Assembly (NCBI RefSeq): GCF_010727125.1
Contig: NZ_AP022564.1
Location: 124,001 to 188,000 of the forward strand
Source: Mycolicibacter terrae
GTDB taxonomy: Bacteria; Actinomycetota; Actinomycetes; Mycobacteriales; Mycobacteriaceae
Reading direction: 5' to 3'
DNA length: 64,000 nucleotides
Positions 61,982-64,000 of this stretch are shown here, one piece after another. The stretch's first letter is position 1, and each line of letters starts with the position of its first letter. Made by a program: the position numbers and the translations under genes. The notes under the pieces are model-generated. The model searched no databases. It saw only the letters and a program-made list of their open reading frames with translations, and was not told the origin of the DNA.

Positions 61982-62779
61982 ATGACTGCTGTGTCGAAAC
62001 TGGAGGCGCGTCGTCGCGCCGTCGAGGCGCAACGCCGAGCGAACGAAGTGCGAGCGCAGCAGGACCGTGCCAACGCCGATGACGCGACCGCCGTTCGGGC
62101 GTTGATCGGACGCCTGCAGGATGTGGACGAATGGCAGGCCCGTCGCGTCGCGCAGTCTCGCCAGCAAGCGGAGGCGGAGGCGCAGCGCAGGCGCAGCCGC
62201 TATTACGCGGAAGCCTGTGCATCGATCAAGGACATGCGGGAACGTGGCGCGACGTTGGCGGCTATCGCCGAGCTGGTCGGTGTTGATGTCAGAGAGATAC
62301 GCGCGCTGCTGCGCAGCAAGGCGGCGAAAACCGTTAAGAAGCAACCGGCTGCGCGCGCTGATGCATGGCGCGACGCTCGTGTGGACACGGAGTGGCCGCG
62401 GTGCGTGCGATGCGATGTGTTGATGATGGATCCTGAAGACAGGCCACGTCGCGGACGCCGCCGGCTCTACTGCTCGGACACGTGTCGGCGCGACTCATCT
62501 GCTGCACGCATGGCTGCCGAGCGCCACGGAACGCCGATCCGCGTCGTCGAGGTGCCGAGGGCCGGTTCCGCGACCGACCTCGCCCTGACGCCTGAAGATT
62601 CACCGGCTCCTGTCCCTGTCAGCGCGCTCGACGCCGCAGACATTGCCTCCCGGGACGAGCGGGCGCTGTGCACGCTGCTAGCGAGGCTCACGGAACGGGC
62701 ACGGCACAAGGACCTCGACCGAGCGACTCTGACGGCGGCGCGTGATCTCGCCAAAGCTGTTTATCCGTATCGCGCCTGA
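61982..62779 (+). CDS. Hypothetical protein: coiled coil, HTH-like segment and Cys4 zinc-finger motif
   Basis: 265 residues, no known family recognised. Residues 5-75 are Arg/Ala/Glu/Gln-rich and should form a coiled coil. At 85-112 RGATLAAIAELVGVDVREI looks like a helix-turn-helix. Cys141, Cys144, Cys164 and Cys168 (CVRC ... YCSDTC) suggest a zinc ribbon. The combination points to DNA binding, such as a phage or mobile-element regulator. It sits beside the IS with no operon partner. Confidence 0.65.
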   Translation: MTAVSKLEARRRAVEAQRRANEVRAQQDRANADDATAVRALIGRLQDVDEWQARRVAQSRQQAEAEAQRRRSRYYAEACASIKDMRERGATLAAIAELVGVDVREIRALLRSKAAKTVKKQPAARADAWRDARVDTEWPRCVRCDVLMMDPEDRPRRGRRRLYCSDTCRRDSSAARMAAERHGTPIRVVEVPRAGSATDLALTPEDSPAPVPVSALDAADIASRDERALCTLLARLTERARHKDLDRATLTAARDLAKAVYPYRA

Positions 62780-63087
62780 ACGGCTCAGCAACCGTATCGA
62801 TCATCTGGTCGTCAACGCCCGTTGTGCCCGCGTGATGCGCGCTGCGTAACCTGGGTCACGTGGCAGATAACCCGCCAGGCAATCGATGTGCGTCCTGCGC
62901 AACATCGGCATCGGCGTTGCCGAGCGCCCTAGGGCGGATCCGTCGCCAGTGAGCGCAGTCGCTCGTAACCTGCCTTCTGACTCCGCGATCCGGCCGGGAG
63001 CGGACCGCGGCGTGCTTCGATAGGTACGTGGGGCCACCCTGTCCGAAATCAGCTGTGCGATTGGTGAGGCGGACACCCCGAGTGGGT
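62780..63087. other. Intergenic region
   Basis: About 310 bases between the zinc-finger protein and the broken gene at 63088. Frames on both strands here have no recognisable content. Confidence 0.35.
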
Positions 63088-63970
63088 CTATGCAAACCGT
63101 CCGCGCTCGAGAGTCGGCGCTTCGATGGGTACCGACGCGCGATAGAGTCGCACGGGGCATTTGTCGACCGTGAGGAAATGGATTGGTTCCCAAGTAATCC
63201 CGGCGGCGTTCAATGACTTCCGATGGGACTTCCATTCGTCGCGAAGCGGTTTCTTCTCCGACGGTCCGAAGCGGACGTCTGTCAGCACGAGTAGTCGCAC
63301 ACGCTTCGGATACAGTGTGGTCCCCTCGACGATCTCCAAACGAAGCTGTTCGACGTCATCGCACCAGTCCTGCGACTTCTTCGCCTTCGAAATGAGTTTG
63401 CGCAGAGCTTCGAATACCGGACCGGCAAGCGCATCGTGCACAGCAGGCCGGCCAAGTTTGCTGGCAAGGCGCTGTCCGAGAATGAGCTCGTCCTCAATCG
63501 AGGCGAACCCCACGACCGGATTCCTGCGCAGCGAGCAAACCCTTGCTGACCGGAACGATCGCGCGCAGGTCCACGGCCCAAACCGCTCCAGGAACCGGAG
63601 GCTCACTTAGCCAGACGTAGTCGGAGAGCTGATGGTCTTTGATCTGCTGGACCTTCTCCGTCGAAAAGACTGAGATGTCGCGTACCGGGCATGCCTGCAC
63701 CAGCGGATGCCGCATCCCGGGACCGCCCGCAATGTCGCAGGTCTGTGACACCACCGCGGCATACCCGCTGTCGCTCAATGGTGCTGACCGAGCACGCACC
63801 TCACCCAACGCTCCATCGGCAGCGGGTTCTCCGGTTACAGGGTCATCTACCCACGCTGGGACGATCCATGCGCCGCGATCCATCGGGAGAAGATGCCCTT
63901 GCCGCCACCGCTCCAGAGCGAGAAGCGTGTGCGGGGGCCATCGCTCCGGCAGGAGTCGATCAATAGTCAC
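63088..63970 (-). pseudogene. Uncharacterised gene, interrupted by a frameshift
   Basis: Two overlapping minus frames read as one protein. The first (63494-63970, GTG start) runs from RLLPERWPPHTLLALERWRQ through VVSQTCDIAG to AVDLRAIVPVSKGLLA. The second frame continues with NPVVGFASIEDELILGQRLA, then EQLRLEIVEG and WEPIHFLTVDKCPVRLYRAS. The switch lies around 63510-63545. I know this pattern only as uncharacterised actinobacterial proteins. Its 5' end overlaps (GTGA) an upstream frame leaving the window, so it was part of an operon. A sequencing error is possible. Confidence 0.6.
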
Positions 63971-64000
63971 CGGGCGAATCCGTCCTCGACGTTCTCGGTC
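63967..64000 (-). CDS. C-terminus of a further gene (partial)
   Basis: The last ten codons (TENVEDGFAR, stop TGA) of a minus-strand frame that enters from beyond 64000 and overlaps the next start by 4 nt. Too short to identify. Confidence 0.4.
   Translation of the reverse strand, partial: TENVEDGFAR

Noticed and set aside
61607..62344. Minus-strand frame of 245 residues
   Set aside because: Mostly antisense to the zinc-finger protein; only its last 40 residues look protein-like and cannot be identified.
1..64000. CRISPR array or retron
   Set aside because: No regularly spaced repeats of 20-40 bp and no cas or reverse-transcriptase genes were seen.

Overview
The window is high-GC actinobacterial DNA. 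It looks like a fast-growing or environmental Mycobacterium/Mycolicibacterium: an MmpL transporter, CYP136- and CYP153-type P450s, a KstR-like repressor, many FadD/FadE-type genes, a dense set of TetR regulators, GTG starts and 4-nt ATGA/GTGA gene overlaps. No ribosomal or other housekeeping operon is present. The content is lipid, ketone, alkane and terpenoid-type catabolism plus regulators.

Layout. 1-2.2 kb looks like ordinary chromosome (GH15 tail, secreted serine protease, small Gly/Pro-repeat secreted protein, DUF3297 protein). At 2231-2272 the 3' half of a tRNA-Pro(CGG) gene lies on the minus strand with no 5' half. This is the scar expected from integration of a mobile island, so DNA to the right may be an integrated element whose other end lies outside the window. 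2.6-15.5 kb: MmpL, TetR genes, a PF10118 protein, a small membrane protein, a TLP1/dehydrogenase/CMD operon and a TetR-thioesterase-hydrolase operon. 15.8-25.5 kb: a P450, then a very GC-rich FadD / acyl-CoA dehydrogenase / biotin-dependent acyl-CoA carboxylase alpha-beta operon with a divergent acyl-CoA dehydrogenase. 25.6-38.7 kb: a somewhat less GC-rich block with a TetR, then SDR, diiron ferritin-like protein, BVMO, BVMO, esterase, BVMO (the diiron-to-esterase genes linked by 4-nt overlaps), then CYP136-type P450, SDR, TetR and acyl-CoA dehydrogenase. 38.7-39.5 kb: remains of a class III adenylate cyclase gene. 40.7-44 kb: GC-rich again, with AtuA, a TIGR03084 protein and an enoyl-CoA hydratase. 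44.4-53.6 kb: carboxylesterase, AraC regulator and a CYP153 alkane-hydroxylase operon (ferredoxin, P450, ferredoxin reductase, SCP2, FadD, alcohol dehydrogenase). 53.9-60.2 kb: a BtrH-like/transglutaminase pair, two hotdog thioesterases, an LLM oxidoreductase, a DUF6188 protein and two TetR genes. 60.4-64 kb: an IS3-family element and poorly characterised or broken genes, which is typical island-edge content.

How the parts may work together (inference). The CYP153 operon should convert alkanes or terminal methyl groups to alcohols, aldehydes and acyl-CoA. The BVMO/esterase run should turn ketones into esters and then acids and alcohols. The carboxylase/dehydrogenase/hydratase/AtuA set resembles the citronellol-geraniol/leucine type of pathway for methyl-branched acyl-CoA, here split by the BVMO/CYP136 block. 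Nine TetR genes and one AraC gene give local control, and several inverted repeats near them are plausible operators.
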